Shown piece after piece: positions 17,627 to 26,758 of a DNA stretch of 64,000 nucleotides; positions within the stretch are counted from its first letter, which is position 1, and every line of letters starts with the position of its first letter. The DNA is taken from assembly GCA_038114465.1 (NCBI GenBank), contig JAYNQW010000005.1, positions 1 to 64,000 of the forward strand. Direction: 5' to 3'. The translations under genes and the position numbers were made by a program. Source of the DNA: CALINB01 sp938045325. GTDB lineage: Bacteria; Pseudomonadota; Alphaproteobacteria; Rhodospirillales; CALINB01. A model generated the notes under the pieces. That model was not told where the DNA came from and made no database searches. It was given only the letters and a program-made list of their open reading frames with translations.

Positions 17627-18904
17627 TTGACTCGGGTCTTTATATCCGTCGCCGCCCTTTTAATCGGTATGGGTTTGATGTCGGTCGGTCACGGCCTTCT
17701 CGGCATTATCCTGCCCTTGCGTTTGGCGGAAGCCGGTGCCGGTTCCTTGGTCGTCGGCACCGTTATGGCCGGATTTTTTTGCGGCCTGGCTTTTGGCGTT
17801 TACGGCGGCCGATTTCTCATCAGCCGTGTCGGTCACATTCGCGCCTTTACGGCTTTTATGGCCGTATTTGCCGCTTCGATACTCAGTCATCCATTTTATC
17901 TGGACGGCGTATTCTGGTTCTTTTTGCGCGTTGTCCAGGGAATTTGCCTGGCCGGACTGTATCTCTGCACGGAAAGCTGGCTCAACGAACGGGCAACAAA
18001 ATCCCAACGCGGCGAGATTATGTCGCTTTATATGGTTACCCTTTATGTCGGTATTATTATCGGCCAGTTGTTCGTCAATGTTCCCGACCCCAGCGGTTTC
18101 GGCCTCTACGCCTTAACGGCGATCATCGTCTCCCTTGCCGCCGTCCCGCTGGCGGCAACTCGAACCGTGCCGCCACCGTTACCCGAATTCGAACCGTTCA
18201 GCCTGACCGAACTTTATGAAATTTCACCGCTCGGCATCGGCGGCGCCGCCGTTGCTGGTGTTATCCTGGGCGCGTTTTACGGCATGGCACCATTTTTCGC
18301 CGTGAAAATCGGCATGGATACGGCGGCAGCCTCGCAATTCATGGCTGCGGCCATTTTCGGCGGATTGTTGCTGCAATGGCCGATCGGTAAATTGTCGGAC
18401 CGTTATGACCGGCGCACTGTGATCATCGTTTTATCGTTTGTCATCGGCGCCATTTCACTCTGCGTGATTGCAATGGCTATGTGGTCCGCCAGCGGGCTGG
18501 TGTTTATCGCGCCGTTATTCGGCGGCGCGGTCTTCACCCTGTATCCGTTATGTGTCGCACACACCAACGACCATATTGAGAAATCGGAACTCGTTCCCGC
18601 CAGTGCTGGCCTAATCCTCTCCTATGGTATCGGGGCCGCCGCCGGTCCCGTTGCCGCTGCCGGCGTGATGAACATTACCGGCCCTCATGGGTTGTTTGGT
18701 TTTATCGCGGCGATAGGTTTGGCGCTTGGCTTTTACGGTTATTGGCGCAGCACCCAACGGGCAGCACCGGCAACGGAAGAGCAAGACTCATTTCAACCCG
18801 TTACCCGAACGACTCCGCTCGCCAGCGAGTTGGACCCGCGCGGTGATCCGCATACTGAATTTTATCCCCCGTCCGCAGACGAAAGTGAAAAGAATATCAA
18901 CTAG
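17627..18904 (+). CDS. MFS transporter, YcaD-like
   Basis: This is a 425-residue major facilitator protein with about 12 hydrophobic segments. The first half includes AGSLVVGTVMAGFFCGLAFG and the loop YGGRFLISRVGHIRAF; the second half has WPIGKLSDRYDRRTVI. CTESWLNERATKSQRGEIM near residue 115 is typical of the YcaD/UhpT-unlike MFS group often annotated only as 'MFS transporter'. The C-terminal 40 residues are hydrophilic. The TTG start at 17627 is weakly supported by GGTGG upstream. It follows the formaldehyde dehydrogenase gene by 32 bases, but functional linkage is uncertain. Substrate unknown. Confidence 0.85.
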   Translation: MTRVFISVAALLIGMGLMSVGHGLLGIILPLRLAEAGAGSLVVGTVMAGFFCGLAFGVYGGRFLISRVGHIRAFTAFMAVFAASILSHPFYLDGVFWFFLRVVQGICLAGLYLCTESWLNERATKSQRGEIMSLYMVTLYVGIIIGQLFVNVPDPSGFGLYALTAIIVSLAAVPLAATRTVPPPLPEFEPFSLTELYEISPLGIGGAAVAGVILGAFYGMAPFFAVKIGMDTAAASQFMAAAIFGGLLLQWPIGKLSDRYDRRTVIIVLSFVIGAISLCVIAMAMWSASGLVFIAPLFGGAVFTLYPLCVAHTNDHIEKSELVPASAGLILSYGIGAAAGPVAAAGVMNITGPHGLFGFIAAIGLALGFYGYWRSTQRAAPATEEQDSFQPVTRTTPLASELDPRGDPHTEFYPPSADESEKNIN

Positions 18905-18923
18905 TTTTTCGGAGCGGGCGAAT

Positions 18924-18997
18924 TGGAGCGGGCGATGGGAATCGAACCCACGTCTAAAGCTTGGGAAGCTTTCGTTCTACCATTGAACTACGCCCGC
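18924..18997 (-). tRNA. tRNA-Gly (anticodon CCC)
   Basis: Read on the minus strand, the acceptor GCGGGCG pairs with CGCCCGC, followed by T and an encoded CCA. The anticodon stem AAAGC/GCTTT encloses TTCCCAA, giving anticodon CCC. The T arm is GTGGGTTCGATTCCCAT. The terminal CGCCCGCTCC is duplicated 14 bases downstream (18911-18920), outside the tRNA. Confidence 0.95.
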
Positions 18998-19173
18998 GAA
19001 CCCGCCGGTCCAGTATCCTATAAGCCGCGCGCCGCGCCAAGAAAAACGATACCGAAGGCACCCCGGTCATCGTCATTCACGGCACACACGAAATTATGAT
19101 TTGGCTTGAACAGGGCAGATCAGGTAACAAAACTGAAAGATTTATAACCGTTAACGGACGATTGAGCTTCAAT

Positions 19174-20133
19174 ATGCCCCCAGGGAATTCCGCCGCTTCG
19201 AAGGCCCTTGATCCCAATAAGTTTCAAGACCCGGATGTCACCGCCGACGGGCAGCAACGGGCCGTGGTTGCGCTGACCCATTTAAAGACGCTCTGGTTCA
19301 ATACGGGCAGCCTGTGCAACATCACCTGCCGCAATTGCTACATGGAATCGAGCCCGACCAACGACGATCTGGTCTACCTCACCCGTGATGAAGTCCGCGC
19401 CTACCTCGATGAGATTGAGCAGGAAAAACTGCCTGTCGATGAAATTGCCTTTACCGGCGGCGAGCCGTTCATGAATTCGGACCTCATCGGCATGCTTGAG
19501 GATTCACTCGCGCGCGGATATCGCGTATTGATTTTAAGCAATGCCATGAAACCCATGAGCCACAAGCGTGCCGATCTGCTCCGTTTGCACCAAGCCTATG
19601 ATGGCAAGTTAACCGTTCGGGTGTCGATTGATCATCACACGCCTGAGAAACACGAAGACATCCGCGGCGACAAAACCTGGGCGCCCATGATCGACGGCTT
19701 GCGTTGGCTCGCTGACAATAAATTTGACCTCGCCGTTGCCGGCCGGTCGTGCTGGGACGAATTCGAAGACACGGCCCGGCGTGGCTATGCCGACTTATTC
19801 ACGCGAGAAAATATCGCGATCGATGCCAATGGCCATTCGGCGCTGGTGATTTTCCCTGAGATGGATTCAAAAGAAGACGTGCCGGAAATTACGGCATCCT
19901 GTTGGGAGATTCTCGGTGTCGCGCCGGAAATGATGATGTGCGCGACATCGCGCATGGTCGTCAAACGCAAGAATGCCGAGAAGCCCGTCGTCATGCCGTG
20001 CACGCTGCTGCCGTACGATACGGCGTTTGAACTCGGCCATGCACTGGCCGATTCGGCGGACACCGTGAAACTCAACCACCCCCATTGTGCGAAATTCTGC
20101 GTGCTGGGCGGCGGTTCGTGCAGCCCGGACTGA
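19174..20133 (+). CDS. Radical SAM protein with extra C-terminal cysteine cluster
   Basis: The [4Fe-4S]/SAM-binding motif CNITCRNC (CxxxCxxC) lies near residue 50, followed by the SAM-contact FTGGEPFMN near residue 95. The C-terminal part carries further cysteines in SCWEIL, MMMCATS, VMPCTLL and HCAKFCVLGGGSCSPD, a spacing that suggests an auxiliary Fe-S cluster as in SPASM or Twitch radical SAM enzymes. ATG 19174 (319 residues) is the likelier start; the frame stays open back to 19096 but neither has a convincing ribosome-binding site. The gene downstream encodes a small secreted protein. Reaction and substrate are not recognisable. Confidence 0.83.
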   Translation: MPPGNSAASKALDPNKFQDPDVTADGQQRAVVALTHLKTLWFNTGSLCNITCRNCYMESSPTNDDLVYLTRDEVRAYLDEIEQEKLPVDEIAFTGGEPFMNSDLIGMLEDSLARGYRVLILSNAMKPMSHKRADLLRLHQAYDGKLTVRVSIDHHTPEKHEDIRGDKTWAPMIDGLRWLADNKFDLAVAGRSCWDEFEDTARRGYADLFTRENIAIDANGHSALVIFPEMDSKEDVPEITASCWEILGVAPEMMMCATSRMVVKRKNAEKPVVMPCTLLPYDTAFELGHALADSADTVKLNHPHCAKFCVLGGGSCSPD

Positions 20134-20229
20134 GTCATTTCCGCCGATTTTCCACCCCCCCCCTTGCCGTTCCGGGCTGTTTTTGGCAGTATAGCCGCCA
20201 TCTTGAAGGACAAAACGACAGGGGAGCCG

Positions 20230-20760
20230 ATGGAAAAATCATCCAAATCGCGCCGCAAGCCAAAGGCCGCAAAAGCAGCCATCGCCGCGACGGCCGCGAT
20301 CGCCATCTTTATGCAGGCATCGCCGGCACTCTCCTTGGTTTGCCCCTCAACAGCCGAACAGCACGCCCTGAACGTTCGCGTCCTGCAAACCAAACTGATG
20401 GTCAGCGCGCTGTCCTGTAACGCGAAACCGAAATACAACTCGTTCGTGAAACGGTTCCACCGGGAACTCGTACCGCACGGCAAAAATCTGCGCCGGTTGT
20501 TTCACCGGAGTTACGGCAAACGGGCCCGCTATCACCTCAATAAATTCATTACACGATTGGCCAACGATGAATCCGCCGTGCGGGTTTCGTCAGGCAGCCA
20601 ATATTGCCAAAACGCCCAAGCGTTATTCGCCCGGGTTTTGAGCGCCAACAACGGATACATGACGGCCCTGGCCAATCAAATGCCGTTCTCCGGATCGCAC
20701 GGCGTCGCATCTTGCCCGGCCAAGAAAAATGACTTTCGCGCCGTTCAACGCCGCCAGTAG
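20230..20760 (+). CDS. Small secreted protein of unknown function
   Basis: This 176-residue protein has an N-terminal basic stretch (KSRRKPKAAKAA) and a hydrophobic signal segment AAIAATAAIAIFMQASPALS, so export is likely. The mature part is basic and contains four cysteines (CPST, SCNAK, YCQNA, SCPAK) that could form two disulfides in the periplasm. ATG 20230 is preferred because AGGGGAG precedes it; the frame extends further upstream without support. It follows the radical SAM gene by 96 bases and ends before a strong bidirectional terminator. I do not recognise the family. Confidence 0.65.
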   Translation: MEKSSKSRRKPKAAKAAIAATAAIAIFMQASPALSLVCPSTAEQHALNVRVLQTKLMVSALSCNAKPKYNSFVKRFHRELVPHGKNLRRLFHRSYGKRARYHLNKFITRLANDESAVRVSSGSQYCQNAQALFARVLSANNGYMTALANQMPFSGSHGVASCPAKKNDFRAVQRRQ

Positions 20761-20780
20761 TTATTAGAAATTTCCATATA

Positions 20781-20817
20781 AAAAGCCCCGGACAGCCGAA
20801 ACTGCCGGGGCTTTTTT
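20781..20817. terminator. Bidirectional rho-independent terminator
   Basis: AAAAGCCCCGG (20781-20791) pairs with CCGGGGCTTTT (20805-20815); the inner CAG/CTG also pairs around a bulged A. T-runs occur on both strands. It sits between the convergent small secreted protein gene and the ompA-like gene and can stop both transcripts. Confidence 0.92.
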
Positions 20818-20835
20818 ATTGAATCTTAGCCGGGT

Positions 20836-21891
20836 TTATTTTTTCAGAACGATTTCCACGCGGCGGTTTTGCGGCTCGCGCACACCGTCCTTCGTGCTAA
20901 CCAGCGGCGAACGCTCACCTTCCCACCGAATGGCGATGGATGTCGGCAGAATGCCGAGCCTGACGAGTTCCGCCTTCACGGCCGCGGCACGGCGTTGGGA
21001 CAATCCCATATTGTATTGATCCGTGCCTGAGCGGTCAGCATGGCCCGTAGCGATAATGCGGGCGATATTGCCTTTTTTCGAGAATTTAGCCGCGGAATTA
21101 ACGATGCCTTGCGCTTCGTTTGTGAGATTGGATTTATCCCAGTCAAAGAAGACAATGAACGTTTGCGGAATGTCCAATTTCGGCTTCGGCGCGGGCGCCG
21201 GTTTCGGCATCGGCATCGGCATCGGTTTGGCTTCCTTGACCGGCATCGGCGCCGGTTTCGGTGCGCCGAAGTGCCAACGCAAACCGAACATGATACGGTG
21301 ATCGGAAAATTCCGAATCGACATCTGTACCGTTCGTTAAATCAAAGCTCGGGTCCGCCGTCGCAAAATAACGGTAGTCGGCATAGAGACCCAGGTTCGAA
21401 TTAACTTGATAGGTCAAACCGGCGATGCCTTGATAGGCAAACACCAAGTCTGATTCGTCGAGCACGGAACCGCCGACAGGCGACACGGCATCGGCGCTGA
21501 TATTGGCGCCACCGATACCGACACCGATATACGGCGTCCATTTGGTTTTGTTTTTAAAGTCGTACAAGCCGTTAATCATGAAGCTGAAAACATTGACATC
21601 GCCGGACCCTGTGGTGACACCGGAAACGGAACCGACATCCAGACCGCGATAGCCCAGTTCGAACTCACCACGCAGACCGTTTTTATAAGCATTACCGATC
21701 GCGCCGATGATCGAATAGCCCGTATCGTAATCGGCCGTGACGTTCACGCCGGTGCCGGTGACATCGGAATCATTGGCGAAGCTCACGCCCGCACCGAGGC
21801 CGACATAAAGGCCGTCTTTGGCTTGCGCCGGAACGGCGGCCAGCATCGGCACGACAAAAGCGGCGGCAAGCAAATATTTATTTTTCAGCAT
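20836..21891 (-). CDS. OmpA-family outer membrane porin
   Basis: This 351-residue outer membrane protein has a signal peptide (LLAAAFVVPMLAAVPAQA), an 8-strand-barrel-like N-terminal domain (about residues 25-210, GLYVGLGAGVSF to MFGLRWHFG), a proline/methionine-rich linker (about 212-242), and a C-terminal OmpA peptidoglycan-binding domain with ATGHADRSGTDQYN, LSQRRAAAVK and PQNRRVEIVLKK. It anchors the outer membrane to peptidoglycan. It faces a bidirectional terminator at its 3' end. No clear Shine-Dalgarno sequence is visible before the ATG. Confidence 0.92.
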   Translation of the reverse strand: MLKNKYLLAAAFVVPMLAAVPAQAKDGLYVGLGAGVSFANDSDVTGTGVNVTADYDTGYSIIGAIGNAYKNGLRGEFELGYRGLDVGSVSGVTTGSGDVNVFSFMINGLYDFKNKTKWTPYIGVGIGGANISADAVSPVGGSVLDESDLVFAYQGIAGLTYQVNSNLGLYADYRYFATADPSFDLTNGTDVDSEFSDHRIMFGLRWHFGAPKPAPMPVKEAKPMPMPMPKPAPAPKPKLDIPQTFIVFFDWDKSNLTNEAQGIVNSAAKFSKKGNIARIIATGHADRSGTDQYNMGLSQRRAAAVKAELVRLGILPTSIAIRWEGERSPLVSTKDGVREPQNRRVEIVLKK

Positions 21892-22144
21892 ATTGATGTA
21901 CTAGCATTCGGTGAAAATTCAGGATTACCCGGCAATGTAAAGGATTCGCTTGGCTTCTCAACGGATAGCTCGGTATGCCGCGAGTATTTCACCCGAGTGT
22001 TGCTGAAATAACACACTTATCGCGGCCACCAAAAAATGCCGGTGAGGCCCACTTTCGTCGTAATTTCGCCACAAATCGGCCCTAGTCTCGCCACCATCAT
22101 ATTTCATGAACTCGCCTCACCAGGGGGCACGATTAGGCCACGTC

Positions 22145-22735
22145 ATGACCCATTGCCGCATCGCCGTATTGGTTGGATTCCTGCTGATCGAATCAGCGGC
22201 CGTCACCCTATCATTGGCGCCGATCGATCCGCCGGGCCCGCAACCGGGCATCGAGTTGCCGGCCTTACCCGTGCTGGCTAAGGAAAAGTCCCGTTTGAAA
22301 TTTCACGCCCGCTTCGAGCAGACCGAATCGATCATCAAGGGCGATACATTTTATTATTCGAGCGTGCCCGCGCCTGCGAAACGGACCGAAACGCGGGCAT
22401 TCACGATTTTATTCGACTTCGACAGCAGCCGGCTCAGCGAAGAGTCCAAAAAGATTTTGGATTCGGTAGCCGCCATCGCCAACAGCAGGCAGCAAATCAG
22501 GATATTTGCAACGGGCCATACCGATACATCGGGGCCGGAATCCTATAATCAGTTTCTCTCGCGCCAACGGGTTGAAACGGTTCTCAAGGCTTTTGTCGAA
22601 CGGGGTATCCTAGCCGAAAATATTGATAACGAAGCGTTCGGCGAAAAACGCCTGCGCGTCACAACGCCCGATGAAGCGCCTGATTCGCGCAACCGCCGGG
22701 TCGAAATCATCGTCGGACCGGCACCGAAAATTTAG
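22145..22735 (+). CDS. OmpA C-terminal domain protein
   Basis: This is a 196-residue protein (from ATG 22145) with an N-terminal hydrophobic signal/anchor (IAVLVGFLLIESAAVTLSLA) and a C-terminal OmpA-like peptidoglycan-binding domain: TILFDFDSSRLSEES, ATGHTDTSGPESYN, LSRQRVETVLKAF and SRNRRVEIIVGP. It lacks a beta barrel, so it is probably periplasmic or membrane-anchored and binds the cell wall. An upstream in-frame ATG at 22106 adds 13 residues and is less likely because it puts charges before the signal. It is divergent from the OmpA porin gene, about 250 bases apart. Confidence 0.82.
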   Translation: MTHCRIAVLVGFLLIESAAVTLSLAPIDPPGPQPGIELPALPVLAKEKSRLKFHARFEQTESIIKGDTFYYSSVPAPAKRTETRAFTILFDFDSSRLSEESKKILDSVAAIANSRQQIRIFATGHTDTSGPESYNQFLSRQRVETVLKAFVERGILAENIDNEAFGEKRLRVTTPDEAPDSRNRRVEIIVGPAPKI

Positions 22736-22845
22736 CGTTCGCCGGCATCACAAAATTCATTACAAGACATCTTGAAACCGGCGCGAAAATAACTCACATT
22801 TCGGCTTCATCGTTTATTTCACAGTCATTGAAGCGCAGGCCTATC

Positions 22846-23268
22846 GTGCCAGATCAATCCAATCAGGAACCGGCTCTTTATTCTGAAACGACGCGGGCGA
22901 TTACCGTGCAGGTCCAGGCGTATTTTTTGGACGATCAATCCTCGCCGATGGATGACCTTTATGTCTGGGCCTATCACGTCCGCATCGAGAACAACGGCAA
23001 CCAGCCGGTACAACTCATGAACCGCTTTTGGTCGATTACCGATGAGGCCGGCAACGTGCAGGAAGTCCGTGGCGAAGGGGTCGTCGGCGAACAGCCGGTT
23101 TTAAAGCCCGGTGAATCCTTCGAGTATACGAGCGGCACTCCCTTGCCGACGCCGTCGGGATTCATGTTGGGAACATACCAGATGGTGACGGAAGACGGCG
23201 AAGAGTTCGATGCCGCCGTCCCCGCTTTTTCGCTCGACAGCCCGCATCACAAACGCCGGCTGCATTAA
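22846..23268 (+). CDS. apaG: ApaG family protein (DUF525)
   Basis: This 140-residue cytosolic beta-sandwich protein of the ApaG family shows YVWAYHVRIENNG, VQLMNRFWSITDEAG, VRGEGVVGEQPVLKPG and FEYTSGTPLPTPSGFMLGTY, the conserved core. ApaG is linked to Co2+/Mg2+ resistance and diadenosine tetraphosphate metabolism in enterobacteria, but its biochemical role is unclear. GTG at 22846 is preferred (GCAGG six bases upstream, usual family length); a TTG at 22828 would add six residues. No apaH is adjacent. Confidence 0.92.
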   Translation: MPDQSNQEPALYSETTRAITVQVQAYFLDDQSSPMDDLYVWAYHVRIENNGNQPVQLMNRFWSITDEAGNVQEVRGEGVVGEQPVLKPGESFEYTSGTPLPTPSGFMLGTYQMVTEDGEEFDAAVPAFSLDSPHHKRRLH

Positions 23269-23436
23269 TCGATCAACACCGACAATTAACCGGCCTTGCC
23301 GGGCAGGGATCGATTTCACCGCACGATTCTGCTTAAAACGGCCTTATAGGCAGAGCTCCGGGTTTTGGTCCATAATAGGCCCGGACACACCATCGACACT
23401 GCGGACTGAATTTAGAAATCAGGTTGGGAGCCAATC

Positions 23437-24084
23437 GTGACGACCAAAAAAACATTGAGTATCGTCGAAGATAAAAAAAGCCCGGCGAGAAAGCGGCCAA
23501 GCCGCGAAGAGGCCGAAGAAGCCATTCGTACGCTTATACTTTGGGCCGGCGATGACCCTGCCCGCGAAGGCTTAAAAGATACGCCGAAACGGGTCGTTAA
23601 TTCCTATGAGGAATTTTTCAAAGGCTACGAGGCGGAGCCGGAAGACATTCTCAAACGCACGTTTGAAGAGGTCGACGGGTATGATGAAATTGTGTTGCTT
23701 CGCAATATCGGTTTCGAATCCCACTGCGAACATCATATGGCGCCCATCATCGGCAAGGCGCACGTGGCCTACCTGCCGCGCAAACGGGTCGTCGGCATCA
23801 GCAAATTGGCCCGTCTTGTCGAAGCGTATGCCAAACGATTACAGATTCAGGAAAAAATGACGGCGCAAGTTGCCAATGCGCTCGAGGAGGTTCTGCAACC
23901 GTTCGGTGTCGCGGTTATCATCGAAGCCGCCCATCAATGCATGACCACCCGCGGCATTCACAAACGTGGGGTGACGATGGTCACCAGCCGGATGCTGGGC
24001 GCTTTTAGGGACAACGAGTCCACCCGGCGGGAGTTTCTGGCCATGATCGGCAATCCAACCGGCAGCAACGTCGATTTTGTTTAA
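23437..24084 (+). CDS. folE: GTP cyclohydrolase I (FolE1)
   Basis: This 215-residue enzyme converts GTP to dihydroneopterin triphosphate at the start of folate and tetrahydrobiopterin synthesis. Zinc ligands are visible in ESHCEHHMAPI near residue 95 and AAHQCMTTRG near residue 170; GVTMVTSRMLG follows. The N-terminus is lysine-rich. The GTG start is supported by GGGAG eight bases upstream. trkH begins 15 bases after the stop and argE follows, so the three may share a transcript. No Zur box was seen upstream, as expected for the zinc-requiring FolE1 type. Confidence 0.95.
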   Translation: MTTKKTLSIVEDKKSPARKRPSREEAEEAIRTLILWAGDDPAREGLKDTPKRVVNSYEEFFKGYEAEPEDILKRTFEEVDGYDEIVLLRNIGFESHCEHHMAPIIGKAHVAYLPRKRVVGISKLARLVEAYAKRLQIQEKMTAQVANALEEVLQPFGVAVIIEAAHQCMTTRGIHKRGVTMVTSRMLGAFRDNESTRREFLAMIGNPTGSNVDFV

Positions 24085-24099
24085 CGGGACCGTTTACCG

Positions 24100-25548
24100 G
24101 TGACTGATTACCGCCCCACATTTGTTGTGATCGGCATCATGCTGGCCATGATGGCCGTCATCATGACTCTGCCGGCGATCGTCGATGCCATCAACGGCCA
24201 CAAAGATTGGCAGGTCTTCATCATCGCGGCCAGCACGACTTTGTTCGTCGGCGTCGCCATGGCGCTCACGTCGCGCACGTCGCATACCCGGCTCTCGACC
24301 CGCCAGGCCTTTTTGATGACGACGTTCAGCTGGCTGGCGATGACGCTGTTCGCGTCGATTCCGTTTATGTTTTCCGAATTAAAGCTGAGTTTCACGGATG
24401 CGTTTTTCGAAGCAATGTCGGGTATCACCACGACCGGTTCCACGGTCATCATCGGCCTTGATGCCGCTCCCCGAGGCATCCTGCTATGGCGCGCCTTGCT
24501 GCAATGGATGGGCGGCATCGGTATCATCGTGACCGCCATCGCGGTCTTCCCCATGCTGCGGATCGGCGGCATGCAGCTGTTCCGCATGGAATCATCCGAC
24601 CAATCGGAAAAAGCCCTACCCCGCGCGGCGCAGGTCGCCGCCGCCATCGGTGTCATCTATCTTGTTCTCACCGCACTTTGCGCCGGTGCCTACTGGATCT
24701 TCGGCATGAACGGTTTTGAAGCCGTGGCCCACGCCATGACGACGATTGCGACCGGCGGCTTTTCGACATCCGATGCATCGCTTGGCCACTTCGACAACGT
24801 CAACATCGAGATCACCGCGATTGTCGGCATGATCGTGGGCTCGCTGCCGTTTTTATTGTTCTTGAAAATGCTGCAGGGCAACGGCCGCGCCCTGATCGGC
24901 GATTCACAAGTACAATGGTTTCTCACAATCGTGCTCTTGGCCGTCTTCGCGGTGACCGTGTGGCTCTGGAATGAAAAAGAATTCGATCCGCTCGACGCCA
25001 TCCGGTTCGCAGCCTTCAACATCGTTTCGATCATTACCGGCACCGGCTACGCGACAACCGATTTCAGCACCTGGGGCAGTTTCGCCGTACCGGTGTTTTT
25101 CTTCATTATGTTTATCGGCGGGTGCGCGGGCTCGACCAGCTGCGGGATTAAAATTTTCCGGTTTCAGGTTCTCTATGCCGCCGCACGGACACAGCTCCAC
25201 CATTTAATGCAGCCGAGCGGCGTCTTTATTCCGTATTACAACCGCCGGCCGATCCCCGAAGAGGTTATCGTTTCCGTACTCAGTTTCTTTTTCGTCTTCG
25301 GCGTCAGTTTTGCCCTGCTCGCCATCGGCCTCGGCATGGTCGGGCTCGATTATCTGTCCGCCGTTTCCAGTGCGGCAACGGCGATCGCAAATGTCGGCCC
25401 CGCCCTTGGCACATCGGTCGGACCGGCGCATACGTTTCAGGACCTGCCCGATCTCGGCAAATGGATGATGGCGGGCGGCATGTTGTTAGGCCGCCTCGAA
25501 CTGTTCACCGTGATCGTCCTGTTCACCCGCTCGTTCTGGCGCGGGTAA
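24100..25548 (+). CDS. trkH: TrkH-family potassium uptake protein
   Basis: This is a 482-residue membrane protein of the TrkH/KtrB family, the pore subunit of Trk potassium uptake. Four MPM repeats are visible through their filter regions: SGITTTGSTV (residue ~107), TIATGGFSTSD (~220), ITGTGYATTDFSTWG (~310) and NVGPALG (~430), with GGCAGSTSCGIKIFRF between the third and fourth. The regulatory NAD-binding TrkA subunit is not in the window. It starts with GTG 15 bases after folE and ends 7 bases before argE. Confidence 0.94.
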   Translation: MTDYRPTFVVIGIMLAMMAVIMTLPAIVDAINGHKDWQVFIIAASTTLFVGVAMALTSRTSHTRLSTRQAFLMTTFSWLAMTLFASIPFMFSELKLSFTDAFFEAMSGITTTGSTVIIGLDAAPRGILLWRALLQWMGGIGIIVTAIAVFPMLRIGGMQLFRMESSDQSEKALPRAAQVAAAIGVIYLVLTALCAGAYWIFGMNGFEAVAHAMTTIATGGFSTSDASLGHFDNVNIEITAIVGMIVGSLPFLLFLKMLQGNGRALIGDSQVQWFLTIVLLAVFAVTVWLWNEKEFDPLDAIRFAAFNIVSIITGTGYATTDFSTWGSFAVPVFFFIMFIGGCAGSTSCGIKIFRFQVLYAAARTQLHHLMQPSGVFIPYYNRRPIPEEVIVSVLSFFFVFGVSFALLAIGLGMVGLDYLSAVSSAATAIANVGPALGTSVGPAHTFQDLPDLGKWMMAGGMLLGRLELFTVIVLFTRSFWRG

Positions 25549-25555
25549 ACCGGTC

Positions 25556-26752
25556 ATGGGGAAACAACCGGCCCGCCCGATGACCCCCGTTGAAAGCATT
25601 CGCCGCCTCATCGGCTTCGACACGACATCATCGAAAAGCAATTTGGCGCTGATCGACGACATTGCCGGCTATTTAGACAGTTACGGTATTGCGTCCACGC
25701 GCGTGCATAACGATGACGGAACGAAGGCCAACATCATCGCCGCCATCGGCCCCGACAAGCCCGGCGGCGTCGTTTTGTCGGGACACACCGACGTGGTACC
25801 CGTCACGGATCAGGTATGGGACACCGACCCATTCGAACTCGCCGAAAAAAACGGCAAGCTGTACGGCCGCGGCACGACCGACATGAAAAGTTTTATCGCC
25901 ATCGCCTTGGCCTTGGTGCCTGAATTTCTCAAGCGAAACTTACGAGTGCCGATTTACTTCGCCTTTTCCTACGACGAAGAGGTCGGCTGCCTCGGCGCGC
26001 CGCGCTTGTTGGACCGGCTACTGAAAGATTTACCAAAGCCGCTTTTGGCCATCATCGGCGAGCCGACTGAATTGAAAGTCGTCAACAAGCACCGCGAGGT
26101 CCGCTCCTACATCACGCACGTGACCGGCAAGCCGGCGCACTCATCGATGCCCGCCTTGGGCGTGAACGCCATCACCCATGCCGCCGCTTGCATCGGTTTT
26201 CTGCGCGATCTCGCCGCCGAGATGGAGCAACGCAATCCCATCGCGGATCCGAACCCGCAGAACCCGGCGCACACGACCATCAACATCGGCCAGATCACCG
26301 GCGGTACTGCAACCAACATCATTGCCGAGCATTGCCGGTTTCATTGGGACTGCCGCTCGCTGCCGGAAGAAGACCCGGAAGAAGCGCCGGAAAAATTAAA
26401 CGCGTTCGTGCAAAATGAAATTCTGCCGGCGATGAAATCCGGCATCGGCGAAACCGACCCCGCGATTGCCATCACCACGGAACAGCATCACCGGGTACCA
26501 CCGCTGATGCCGCAATCGGGCTCGCCGGCGGAAGAAATCGTCTTGGCGCTGACCGGGCAAAACCAATGTTTTGCCGCACCGTTTGCGACCGAAGCCGGGC
26601 AGTTTCAGGAATCCGGCATTCCCGCCGTGGTCTGCGGGCCCGGCAGTGCCGCGCAAGCCCATCAGCCCAACGAGTTCATCGAGCTCGCACAAGTCGAGGC
26701 GTGCGTCGAGTTCCTGCACAAGGTCGCCGATTGGGCGGCAGGCGAAACCTAA
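25556..26752 (+). CDS. argE: Acetylornithine deacetylase (M20 peptidase family)
   Basis: This 398-residue M20-family metallohydrolase matches ArgE, which removes the acetyl group from N-acetylornithine in arginine synthesis. Metal and catalytic motifs: LSGHTDVVPV (residue ~75), YGRGTTDMKSF (~105), FSYDEEVGCLG (~140), IGEPTELKVVNKHRE (~165), and the late AQAHQPNEFIEL. Succinyl-diaminopimelate desuccinylase is the main alternative, but the NKHREVRSYITHVTGKPAHSS region and overall length fit ArgE. It follows trkH by 7 bases. The other arginine genes argD-argF lie about 7 kb downstream on the opposite strand. Confidence 0.88.
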   Translation: MGKQPARPMTPVESIRRLIGFDTTSSKSNLALIDDIAGYLDSYGIASTRVHNDDGTKANIIAAIGPDKPGGVVLSGHTDVVPVTDQVWDTDPFELAEKNGKLYGRGTTDMKSFIAIALALVPEFLKRNLRVPIYFAFSYDEEVGCLGAPRLLDRLLKDLPKPLLAIIGEPTELKVVNKHREVRSYITHVTGKPAHSSMPALGVNAITHAAACIGFLRDLAAEMEQRNPIADPNPQNPAHTTINIGQITGGTATNIIAEHCRFHWDCRSLPEEDPEEAPEKLNAFVQNEILPAMKSGIGETDPAIAITTEQHHRVPPLMPQSGSPAEEIVLALTGQNQCFAAPFATEAGQFQESGIPAVVCGPGSAAQAHQPNEFIELAQVEACVEFLHKVADWAAGET

Positions 26753-26758
26753 TAGCTT

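Noticed and set aside
18726..18986. Plus-strand frame running through the end of an MFS gene and the antisense of tRNA-Gly (ends with a WESNPR-type sequence).
   Set aside because: Typical false frame created by tRNA antisense sequence; it overlaps the real transporter.
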